From contig NZ_AP022591.1 of assembly GCF_010731795.1 (NCBI RefSeq), positions 4,464,001 through 4,528,000 of the forward strand: a stretch of 64,000 nucleotides of DNA, read 5' to 3'. The notes beneath the pieces were generated by a model. The model was not told the origin of the DNA. It ran no database searches and saw only the letters and a list, made by a program, of their open reading frames with translations. Position numbers and translations under genes: made by a program. Positions 15,841 through 23,843 of this stretch are shown in pieces. Origin of the DNA: Mycolicibacterium celeriflavum. Lineage in GTDB: Bacteria; Actinomycetota; Actinomycetes; Mycobacteriales; Mycobacteriaceae. Each line of letters opens with the position of its first letter. Positions within the stretch are counted from its first letter, which is position 1.

Positions 15841-17504
15841 TGCTCCAGCTTCCGGTCGGGGAAGATCCCGCTGGGCTCGCCACGGCCGTCCCAGTTGAGC
15901 AGGTTGACCCGTGACGGGCGCGACTCGGTGACGGCTATTCCCTCACTGGTCTGCCGGTGGTGCAGCGCGTGGAAGCTCTCCACCGCCACCGGTACCGGGC
16001 CCCCGCTCGCCTCGCCGAACGGCCCCGAATCGTACATACCCGGCCCGCCCTCGAACGACAGCGAGCAGCCGGGCTCCTCGAGCGCCTGTGACTCCAATGC
16101 GTGTGCATCGGCGACATACGCGGTCGGAATGACGTAGCGCTCTTCGTATTTCGCGAGCGCGAGCAGACGGTACATCTCGTAGATCTGCTCTTCGGTCATT
16201 CCCACCGACTGCGGGATGTGCGGCTGGGTCTCCCGGCCCAGGCTGATGTCGCGCATGTAGGACCGCATCGCGGCCAGTCGCCGCAGCACGCCTTCCACCA
16301 CAGCGGTGTCGCCGGCGGTGAACAGCCCGGCGAGGTACTCGATCGGAATGCGCAGCGCCTCCAGCGCGCCGAACAGGTTGCCCAGTTCCTCGGCGTCGTG
16401 GCCGTCGCGGGCGACGGCGTCGACCACCGGTGACAGCGGCGGGATGTACCAGACCATCGGCATGGTCCGGTACTCCGGATGCAGGGGCAGCGCCACCTGA
16501 TAGCGGTGGATCAGGGCGTACACCGGTGAGCGCTGCGCGGCCTCGATCCACTCCTCCGAGATGCCCTCGGCCCGGGCGCCGGCGATCACAGCGGGGTCGT
16601 GCGGGTCCAGGATGATCGACTTCTGTGCCTCGTACAGGTCGGTGTCGTTCTCCACCGAGGCGGCCTCGAGCACCCGGTCGACGTCGTAGAACACCAGGCC
16701 CAAATACCGCAGCCGGCCCACACAGGTCTCCGAGCACACCGTCGGCAGGCCGACCTCGATGCGCGGATAGCAGAACGTGCACTTCTCGGCCTTGCCGGTC
16801 TTGTGGTTGAAATACACCTTCTTGTAAGGACATCCCGACACACACATCCGCCAGCCGCGGCAGCGGTCCTGATCGACCAGCACGATGCCGTCTTCGGAGC
16901 GCTTGTACATCGCACCCGACGGGCACGACGCCACGCAGGAGGGGTTGAGGCAGTGCTCGCAGATGCGGGGCAGATAGAACATGTACGTCTGCTCGAGTTC
17001 GAGTCGGACCTGTTCGCTCACCTTCTGCAGCACCGGATCTCCGGACAGGATCTCCGGCGAGCCGCCGAGGTCGTCGTCCCAGTTCGCCGACCACTCGACC
17101 TTCATCGGTTTGCCGCTGATCAGGCTGCGCGGCGGCGCCACCGGCATGTGCTCGCCCAGCGGCGCCTTGGTCAGGTTCTCGTAGTCGTAGGTCCACGGCT
17201 CGTAGTAGTCGCTGATGCTGGGCATCTTCGGGTTGGCGAAGATCCGCAGCAGCTTGCTGAGCCGGCCGCCGTCGCGCAGCCGCAGCCGGCCCTTGCGGTC
17301 GCGTATCCAGCCGCCACGCCAGCGCTCCTGATCTTCGTAGGTGCGTGGATACCCTTGGCCGGGACGGGTTTCGACGTTGTTGAACCAGACGTACTCGGTG
17401 CCGGGCCGGTTGGTCCAGGCCTGTTTGCACGTCACCGAGCAGGTGTGGCAGCCGATGCATTTGTCGAGGTTCATCACCATCGCCATCTGCGCCATGACTT
17501 TCAC
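15837..17504 (-). CDS. narH: Respiratory nitrate reductase beta subunit NarH
   Basis: A 555-residue iron-sulphur protein that carries electrons from NarI to NarG on the cytoplasmic face. Cysteine motifs: CIGCHTCSVTCKQAW (residues ~16-30), CEHCLNPSCVASCPSG, CRGWRMCVSGCPYKK, and CTFCYPRIEVGLPTVCSETCVGR. In the third motif Trp replaces one Cys, the usual feature giving a [3Fe-4S] cluster. GTG start overlaps the narG stop (GTGA), with AGGAGG upstream. Confidence 0.96.
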   Translation of the reverse strand: MKVMAQMAMVMNLDKCIGCHTCSVTCKQAWTNRPGTEYVWFNNVETRPGQGYPRTYEDQERWRGGWIRDRKGRLRLRDGGRLSKLLRIFANPKMPSISDYYEPWTYDYENLTKAPLGEHMPVAPPRSLISGKPMKVEWSANWDDDLGGSPEILSGDPVLQKVSEQVRLELEQTYMFYLPRICEHCLNPSCVASCPSGAMYKRSEDGIVLVDQDRCRGWRMCVSGCPYKKVYFNHKTGKAEKCTFCYPRIEVGLPTVCSETCVGRLRYLGLVFYDVDRVLEAASVENDTDLYEAQKSIILDPHDPAVIAGARAEGISEEWIEAAQRSPVYALIHRYQVALPLHPEYRTMPMVWYIPPLSPVVDAVARDGHDAEELGNLFGALEALRIPIEYLAGLFTAGDTAVVEGVLRRLAAMRSYMRDISLGRETQPHIPQSVGMTEEQIYEMYRLLALAKYEERYVIPTAYVADAHALESQALEEPGCSLSFEGGPGMYDSGPFGEASGGPVPVAVESFHALHHRQTSEGIAVTESRPSRVNLLNWDGRGEPSGIFPDRKLEQ

Positions 17505-20500
17505 TGGTAGGTCACCTCCTGGCTCCGGCGCCGCACCACCGTCACCTCGTCGCGCTGATTGCCGGTCGGGCCGAGATAGTTGAACGCGAACGCCATCTGG
17601 GCGTATCCGCCGGCGAGGTGGCTGGGCTTGATCAGCAGGCGGGTCAGCGAGTTGTGGATGCCCCCGCGCTTACCGGTGGTCTCGCTCAGCGGCACGTCGA
17701 TAGTGCGCTCCTGCACGTGGTAGACGAACACCACACCCTCGGGCATCCGGTGCGACACGATCGCCCGGCACACCAGCACGCCGTTGCGGTTGACCGCCTC
17801 GACCCAGTCGTTGTCGTGCACCGAGATTTTCGCGGCGTCGGCAGGGCTCATCCACATCGTCGGGCCGCCGCGCGACAACGACAGCATGAACAGGTTGTCC
17901 TGGTACTCGGAGTGGATCGACCACTTCGAGTGCGGTGTCAGATACCGGACGGTCAGTGCCACCCCGTCGTGCTCACCCACCGCCGAGTCACCGAACAGCC
18001 GCGACATGTCCAGCGGCGGACGGTACGTCGGCAACTGCTCGCCGAGTTCCTCCAACCAGTCGTGGTCGAGGTAGAAGTGCATTCGCCCGGTCAGCGTGTG
18101 AAACGGTTTGAGTTCTTCGATGTTGACCGTGAACGGCGCATACCGGCGCCCACCGGTCTCGCTGCCCGACCACTCGGGGCTGGTGATCACCGGGACGGGC
18201 CGGGCCTGGGTGTCGGCGAACGTGATTCGGCGTTCCTCGCTGCCCTCGGCCAGATGCACCAGACGCCGCCCGGTCCGGCGCTCCAACTCGCGGAACCCCT
18301 GCACGGCTAGGCGCCCGTTGCTTGTTCCCGACAGCGCCAGGATCGCCTCGGCCATCCGCTCGGCGGTGTTGATCGCCGGCCGGCCCTCGGCCCGACCGGA
18401 GTTCATCACCCCGAACTTGGCCGCGAGTTGCTCGACTTCCTCGTCGGGGTGGACGGTGACGCCCTTGGTCGTCAGGCCGAGGCGCTCGACGAGCGGACCC
18501 AGCGTCGCCCACTTCTCCGCGACCGCTGGATAGTCGCGTTCCACCACCGCCAGCGGGCCCATGGTCTTACCGGGCACCGGCGCGTCTCCGGTGGTGCGCC
18601 AATCGCTTTCGGTCCCGCCGCGATAGGCCATCGCGCCGGCGGTGTCGTGCTGAAAGGCGCCGAGCACCACGTCGCTGCGCACACCGAGGTGTTTGGCCGC
18701 CAGCCCGCTGAATACCCGGGCGATGGCACCGAACGCCTCGAAGTCGGAGTGCGTTTCCCACGGCGGGTCGACGGCCGGGGTGAACGCGTGCACGTAGGGG
18801 TGCATGTCGGTGCTCGACAGGTCGTGCTTCTCATACCAAGTGGCCGCGGGCAGCACCACGTCCGAGAGCAACGTGGTGGAGGTCATCCGGAAGTCGATCG
18901 ACATCAGCATGTCGAGCTTGCCCTCGGGGATGTCCGGAGTCCACGCGATGTCGTTGGGCCGCACCGCCTCCGGCGTCGGCTCTGCCTGCAGGTTGGAGTC
19001 GGTGCCGAGCAGATGACGCAGGAAGTACTCGTTGCCCTTGCTCGACGAGCCGAGCAGGTTCGCCCGCCAGACGGACAACACCCGCGGCCAGTTCGCCGGG
19101 TTGTCGGGGTCGGTGACGGCCAGCTTGAGCCGGCCATCGGCGAGTTGCTCGGTGACGTAGGTGGCGACGTCCTGCCCGGCGGCGCGGGCGTCGTCGGCCA
19201 CGTCGAGGCTCGAGCGGTCGAACTGCGGATAAAACGGGCTCCAGCCCATCGCCGCCGACGAGGCGAGCACGTCCATGGTGTGCCGGTCCCGGAACCGGCC
19301 GCGGCCCAGCGGACTGGACAGCGCGTCGGCGCGATAACCGTCGTAGCGCCACTGATCGGTGTGGACGTACCAGTAAGAGGTGCCGGGCACCTGCCGCGGG
19401 GGCCGCGACCAGTCGGTGCCCATCGCCAACGCCGACCAGCCCGTCACCGGACGGCACTTCTCCTGCCCGACGTAGTGGGCCCAGCCGCCGCCGTTGCGCC
19501 CCATCGCACCGGTGAGCAACACCAGTGCGAGTACGGCGCGGTAGGTGGCGTCGCCGTGGAACCACTGGCAGATGCCCGCGCCCATGATGATCATCGACCG
19601 GCCGTTGGATTCCTCGGCGTTGCGCGCGAACTCCTTGGCGATTCGGATCACTTGTGTCGCAGCCACTCCGGTGACCTGCTCCTGCCAGGCCGGGGTGTAG
19701 GGCCGGCTGGGGTCGTCGTAACCGGTGGGCCAGTCGCCGGGCAGCCCTGGCCGGGCCACGCCGTACTGCGCCAGCATCAGGTCGAACACCGTGCACACCA
19801 GGTGTTCACCGACCCGTCGCACCGGCACGCCGCGGATCAGCGTCTCGCCGTGCCCGTCGAAGGTGTCGAAGCGTGGCAACGAGACCTCTGCCGCCTCACC
19901 GCCTTCGGCCCGCAGCACCGTCAACGCCGGCACGAGGTCACCGAGTTCCAGGTTCCACTTGGTGATCCCGTCGTCCCCGAACCGGAAGCCCAATGAGCCC
20001 TGCGGCACCGCGACGCTGTCGGTGGCCCCGTCGAGCAGCACCGGTTTGAACGCCGCGTTCTCCTGCGCCGCCGGCTCGCCGCCGAGATCGGCCGCGGTGA
20101 GGTTCTTACCCGGGACAAGCCTGCCGTCGCGGTCCTCGAGCTTGACCAGGAACGGCAGGTCGGTGAACTTGCGCACATAGTCGACGAAAAACGGAACCCG
20201 TTGCTTGACAAAGAATTCCGACAGCACCACGTGGCCCATCGCCATCGCCAACGCGCCGTCGGTGCCCGCCGCGCACGGCATCCACTCGTCGGCGAACTTG
20301 GTGTTGTCGGCGTAGTCGGGGCTGACACTGACGACCTTCGTCCCGCGGTAGCGCACCTCGGTCATCCAGTGCGCGTCCGGCGTTCGGGTCACCGGCACGT
20401 TGGAGCCCCACATCATCAGATACGACGCGTCCCACCAGTCACCGGATTCCGGTACGTCGGTCTGGTCGCCGAAAACCTGCGGGGAGGCCACCGGAAGGTC

Positions 20501-21196
20501 GGCATACCAGTCGTAGAAGGACGTCATCACGCCGCCGACCAACTCGATGAACCGCGAGCCCGCGGCGAACGACACCATCGACATCGCCGGAATCGGCGAG
20601 AATCCCGCCACGCGGTCGGGTCCGTACTGCTTGATGGTGTGGATGTGGGCGGCCGCGATCATCTCGGTGGCCTCGGCCCAACTCACCCGCACCAGGCCGC
20701 CCTTGCCCCGGGCCCGTTGGTAGCGCCGGCGACGATCAGGGTCGGCCTGAATGTCGGCCCACGCGAACACCGGATCGGCGAGCCGCGACTTGGCCTCGCG
20801 GTACATCCGCACCAGTTCCCCGCGCGCATACGGGTAGCGCACCCGCGTCGGCGAATACGTGTACCAGGAGAACGCGGCACCGCGCGGACAGCCCCGCGGT
20901 TCGTACTCCGGACGGTCCGGCCCGACCGACGGATAGTCGGTCTCCTGCGTCTCCCAGGTGATGATGCCGTCCTTGACGTAGATCTTCCACGAGCACGACC
21001 CGGTGCAGTTCACGCCGTGGGTGGACCGGACGACCTTGTCGTGGCTCCACCGGTCGCGGTAGAAGATGTCGCCTTCACGGCCGCCACGGCGGTGCACGGT
21101 ACGCCCGTCGGGGGAGGCCTCACCGGGGGTGAAGAACCGGCCGCTGCGTTCGAGCAGTTCCTCGATCCGGCCGCCGATGTGCGGCGTGATGGTCAC
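17501..21196 (-). CDS. narG: Respiratory nitrate reductase alpha subunit NarG
   Basis: A 1231-residue molybdopterin enzyme that reduces nitrate to nitrite. The N-terminal [4Fe-4S] segment reads STHGVNCTGSCSWKIYVKDG, with the His-Cys ligand pattern of NarG. Other hallmarks are EPRGCPRGAAFSWY, LMMWGSNVPVTRTPDAHW and a C-terminal LTVRYLTPHSKWSIHSEYQDN. Start is GTG 21196 (VTITPHIGGRIEELLERSG): the open frame runs further upstream but only as a shadow of narK, and GTG 21196 overlaps the narK stop as GTGA. There is no twin-arginine signal, so the active site faces the cytoplasm. Confidence 0.97.
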   Translation of the reverse strand: MTITPHIGGRIEELLERSGRFFTPGEASPDGRTVHRRGGREGDIFYRDRWSHDKVVRSTHGVNCTGSCSWKIYVKDGIITWETQETDYPSVGPDRPEYEPRGCPRGAAFSWYTYSPTRVRYPYARGELVRMYREAKSRLADPVFAWADIQADPDRRRRYQRARGKGGLVRVSWAEATEMIAAAHIHTIKQYGPDRVAGFSPIPAMSMVSFAAGSRFIELVGGVMTSFYDWYADLPVASPQVFGDQTDVPESGDWWDASYLMMWGSNVPVTRTPDAHWMTEVRYRGTKVVSVSPDYADNTKFADEWMPCAAGTDGALAMAMGHVVLSEFFVKQRVPFFVDYVRKFTDLPFLVKLEDRDGRLVPGKNLTAADLGGEPAAQENAAFKPVLLDGATDSVAVPQGSLGFRFGDDGITKWNLELGDLVPALTVLRAEGGEAAEVSLPRFDTFDGHGETLIRGVPVRRVGEHLVCTVFDLMLAQYGVARPGLPGDWPTGYDDPSRPYTPAWQEQVTGVAATQVIRIAKEFARNAEESNGRSMIIMGAGICQWFHGDATYRAVLALVLLTGAMGRNGGGWAHYVGQEKCRPVTGWSALAMGTDWSRPPRQVPGTSYWYVHTDQWRYDGYRADALSSPLGRGRFRDRHTMDVLASSAAMGWSPFYPQFDRSSLDVADDARAAGQDVATYVTEQLADGRLKLAVTDPDNPANWPRVLSVWRANLLGSSSKGNEYFLRHLLGTDSNLQAEPTPEAVRPNDIAWTPDIPEGKLDMLMSIDFRMTSTTLLSDVVLPAATWYEKHDLSSTDMHPYVHAFTPAVDPPWETHSDFEAFGAIARVFSGLAAKHLGVRSDVVLGAFQHDTAGAMAYRGGTESDWRTTGDAPVPGKTMGPLAVVERDYPAVAEKWATLGPLVERLGLTTKGVTVHPDEEVEQLAAKFGVMNSGRAEGRPAINTAERMAEAILALSGTSNGRLAVQGFRELERRTGRRLVHLAEGSEERRITFADTQARPVPVITSPEWSGSETGGRRYAPFTVNIEELKPFHTLTGRMHFYLDHDWLEELGEQLPTYRPPLDMSRLFGDSAVGEHDGVALTVRYLTPHSKWSIHSEYQDNLFMLSLSRGGPTMWMSPADAAKISVHDNDWVEAVNRNGVLVCRAIVSHRMPEGVVFVYHVQERTIDVPLSETTGKRGGIHNSLTRLLIKPSHLAGGYAQMAFAFNYLGPTGNQRDEVTVVRRRSQEVTYQ

Positions 21197-22446
21197 TTTG
21201 GCGCCTCCTCGGGTTGCGGCTCGTGGGCATGCAGCCGCAGTGCGGTGTAGCCGAACGCGATCAGCGCGGTCGCCACCAGCAGAACAAGCCCGACCGAGTA
21301 GTCGTTCTCGGCGGCGTCGTAGGTCGAGCCCATCACCAGCGGCGGGAAGTAACCGCCCAAACCGCCTGCGGCCGAGACGATTCCGGTGACCGAACCGACA
21401 GAATTGCGCGGCGAGCGATGCGCGACCCACGCGAACACGCCGCCGGTGCCGATGCCGAGGAACACCGCCAGCGTGATGAAGGTAGCCGCCGACAACACGT
21501 CCGGCGGTGGCTGCAGCATGGCGATGAGCGCCATCAGCGCGGTGCCGCCGAACGACGCCAGCACCACGTACTTCGGCGCGAAGCGGTCGGCCAGCGCCCC
21601 GCCCACGGGCCGGGCGAGCACGGCGGCCAGCGCGAACCCCGCGGTGCGCGCGCCCGCGTCGACCGCCGAGAAGCCGTAGATGGTCTTGATGTAGGTCGGC
21701 AGGTAGTTGCTGAACGCCACGAACCCGCCGAACACGATCGCGTAGAGAAACGACATCTCCCAGGTGACCGACAGTTTGGCGGCGGCCCTCAGCTTGGGCA
21801 GAACGCGGTCGGTGTTCGGCGCGAATGTCGGCGAGTTGCGCATGAGCACCAGGCACAGGGCGGCAGTGAGTGCCAACGCGACCGCGATGATGACGTGGGT
21901 GGCAAACAACCCGAACCAGCTGACGAACCGGGGGGTGAAGAACGCCGACAGCGCGGTGCCCACCATGCCCATCCCGAACACGCCGGTGGCGAACCCGCGC
22001 CGCGACGCGTCATACCAGTTGTTCGCGAACGGGATGCCGACGGCGAAGACGGTGCCGGCGATGCCCAGGAAGAACCCGCACACCAGCAGCATCGGGTAGG
22101 ACCCGGCCGAGCCGGCGGCGCCGACCGCGAGCACCGGCACGATCGAGATCACCGAGATCGCGATGAACATCGCCCGGCCGCCGAACCGGTCGGTGAGTGA
22201 CCCCACGACGATCCGGCCGAGCGCGCCGACCAGGATCGGCGTCGCGACCAGCATCGAGGCCTCGGTGCTGCTCAGCGTCAGGTCGGCGGCATAGGTGGTT
22301 GACAGCGGGCCAATCATGTTCCAGGCCCAGAAGTTGATGGCGGAGACCCACGTGGCCAGGGCCAAGTTCAGAGTGCGTCGAACGCCGGTGTCCGGCGTGG
22401 TCGCCGTGGTCACCCACCCAGACAACCATGTGTATGCAACGCGCAC
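21193..22446 (-). CDS. narK: NarK-type nitrate/nitrite transporter (MFS)
   Basis: A 417-residue, 12-helix major facilitator protein of the nitrate-nitrite porter family. The NNP signature region is recognisable: GTVFAVGIPFANNWYDASRRGFATGVFGMGMVG, and a second one, GTGGVFAWVAHRSPRNSVGSVTGIVSAAGGLGGYFPP. It would import nitrate and/or export nitrite for the NarGHI encoded directly downstream, with which it overlaps. GTG 22446 is the longest start; GTG 22413 (VTTATTPDTG) is an alternative. No clear DosR box was found upstream. Confidence 0.93.
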   Translation of the reverse strand: MRVAYTWLSGWVTTATTPDTGVRRTLNLALATWVSAINFWAWNMIGPLSTTYAADLTLSSTEASMLVATPILVGALGRIVVGSLTDRFGGRAMFIAISVISIVPVLAVGAAGSAGSYPMLLVCGFFLGIAGTVFAVGIPFANNWYDASRRGFATGVFGMGMVGTALSAFFTPRFVSWFGLFATHVIIAVALALTAALCLVLMRNSPTFAPNTDRVLPKLRAAAKLSVTWEMSFLYAIVFGGFVAFSNYLPTYIKTIYGFSAVDAGARTAGFALAAVLARPVGGALADRFAPKYVVLASFGGTALMALIAMLQPPPDVLSAATFITLAVFLGIGTGGVFAWVAHRSPRNSVGSVTGIVSAAGGLGGYFPPLVMGSTYDAAENDYSVGLVLLVATALIAFGYTALRLHAHEPQPEEAPK

Positions 22447-22572
22447 GTTACTTTTCAGGAAATGCGCTGCGGCACAGTCGACACCGCCGGGCCCGGTCGG
22501 TCAGCGGGCCACGACATCCCCCGGCGCGAGGTCAAACCCGGCCGTTCTCTTGTGTTTTCGTTTGTGGCCCGT

Positions 22573-22995
22573 TCAGGCGCGAATCCTGCTGTGGCGCCGA
22601 GTCGGGTCGCGCTGGCCCGCCAGTGTCAAGCCGAGGATGACCATGACGACGCCCAGGCTGAACCGCATCCAGTCGAACGCGTGCAACACGCTCAACGCGT
22701 GAGCCCACAGCGCGAAGTACACGAGGCCGCCACCGAGGAAGTACGCCCGGGCCGCGGCGTAGCTACGCGCCATCACCAACCCGAGCGCGCCGATCACCAG
22801 GTTGACCGCGTTGTGCAGCCCGGACACCGCGATCACGCCGAACAGGCGGGCACCGGACTCGGGGCCGAACCAGTCCAGCCGGTCGTAGTCCTGCGTGATG
22901 CCCGGAATGAACCCGAGGACACCGAAAATGATCAACGCGGCGCCCATGAAGAACGCTGCCGCCTGCACAGCCATGTACTTGGGAGCCCTCGCCAT
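22573..22995 (-). CDS. DUF4383 membrane protein
   Basis: A 140-residue protein with four predicted helices. The DUF4383 hallmark GVLGFIPGIT occurs at residues ~25-34, followed by ARLFGVIAVSGLHNAVNLVIGALGL. Function unknown. It lies 93 bp downstream of a clear paralogue and 126 bp upstream of narK, on the same strand, so all may be co-expressed. Between the two paralogues GGACCTG occurs twice, 15 bp apart (23011 and 23026). Confidence 0.85.
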   Translation of the reverse strand: MARAPKYMAVQAAAFFMGAALIIFGVLGFIPGITQDYDRLDWFGPESGARLFGVIAVSGLHNAVNLVIGALGLVMARSYAAARAYFLGGGLVYFALWAHALSVLHAFDWMRFSLGVVMVILGLTLAGQRDPTRRHSRIRA

Positions 22996-23088
22996 CCCTC
23001 GCCTCCGTCCGGACCTGTTATTGACGGACCTGCAGGTGATACCCCGCCCGGCCGGACGTTAACCGGGTCGGGAACGGCGTCGTCGTCG

Positions 23089-23574
23089 CTAGCGGGTGTT
23101 GCGTCTGATCGGCGAGTTCCCGTCGATGACTTGTCGTGACAGCAGCGCGCCGAGTGCGATCATGCCGACCGCGAGTGCCAGGTGCAGCCAGTTGTCGGCG
23201 GTGTTCAACGGCACGAAGTTCGCTGCGCTGTCATGGTCGATGACCAGGCCGTACACGAAGAGCAGCAGGTAGATCACGCCGCCGCCGATCAGGAAAGCGC
23301 GAGCGCCGGCGAACGTGCGTGCCATCAGCACTCCGGCCACACCGAACAGCAGGTGCACGATGTTGTGCAGGATCGAGACGTTGAAGATGCCGAGCAGGTG
23401 GGCGTCGGAATGATGGCCCGCGAACGTCATGGTGTCGTAGTTCGTGGTGATTCCGGGGATGAAGCCCAAGATGCCGACGAGCAGGAATACCGCACCGACG
23501 GCGAGGGCGGCCTTTTGAACAGGTGAGCCGTATCGGGATGCCGCCGTCGGCCCCGGCGGGTGACTGCTGACCAT
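23089..23574 (-). CDS. DUF4383 membrane protein
   Basis: A ~161-residue paralogue of the previous gene, with LVGILGFIPGITTNYDTM and HLLGIFNVSILHNIVHLLFGVAGVLMARTF, and four predicted helices. I start it at ATG 23574, seven bases after AAAGGA; an ATG five codons upstream would bury that ribosome site. Function unknown. It follows the small Cys-rich gene by 65 bp. Confidence 0.85.
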   Translation of the reverse strand: MVSSHPPGPTAASRYGSPVQKAALAVGAVFLLVGILGFIPGITTNYDTMTFAGHHSDAHLLGIFNVSILHNIVHLLFGVAGVLMARTFAGARAFLIGGGVIYLLLFVYGLVIDHDSAANFVPLNTADNWLHLALAVGMIALGALLSRQVIDGNSPIRRNTR

Positions 23575-23639
23575 CGTTGTTCCTTTCATCGGGTGAGCCG
23601 AGAACTACCCGGGGAAAGGCGCGGCAAACGTGGTTCGGG

Positions 23640-23747
23640 CTACTTCCTCACGTAGCAGTTGGGGGCGTTTCCGCAGTGATGACCCTGATCGCACTTGTGG
23701 CAGTTGCAGGAACAGCCGGTCTTGGCCTTGGCCGGAGGTGTACGCAT
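23640..23747 (-). CDS. Small Cys/His-rich metallothionein-like peptide
   Basis: A 35-codon gene, easily missed. The product begins MRTPPAKAKTG and then packs six cysteines (C12, C14, C16, C19, C25, C31) and three histidines (H17, H23, H24) into 20 residues, in the patterns CSCNCHKC and HHCGNAPNC. That density is typical of metallothioneins. It is not the MymT sequence as I remember it. The start has AGAGGAG 10 bases upstream. Upstream at 23812-23817 a TATATT hexamer (minus strand) sits in an AT-rich patch with ATAT-CGGC-ATAT symmetry, a possible metal-sensor site. It lies between the acyl-CoA synthetase and the DUF4383 genes, all leftward. Binding of Zn, Cu or Cd is an inference. Confidence 0.8.
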   Translation of the reverse strand: MRTPPAKAKTGCSCNCHKCDQGHHCGNAPNCYVRK

Positions 23748-23843
23748 CGCAGATCAACTCCTCTTGTCGTGACGCCCCGATCGCGACGGCGAAAACACGG
23801 ACGCAACAACGAATATATGCCGATATGACGATGTTTGCGCGGG

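Noticed and set aside
18428..19996. Long plus-strand frames opposite narG
   Set aside because: They are antisense of a strongly conserved gene; composition and absence of starts with ribosome sites argue against coding.
21197..21856. Upstream extension of the narG reading frame
   Set aside because: This part overlaps narK in another frame and is Arg/Gly-rich without similarity. GTG 21196 gives the normal NarG length and a GTGA overlap.
22447..22572. Possible DosR box upstream of narK (GGGCCACGACATCCC)
   Set aside because: The spacing is 15 rather than 14 and the core matches poorly; not enough to call.
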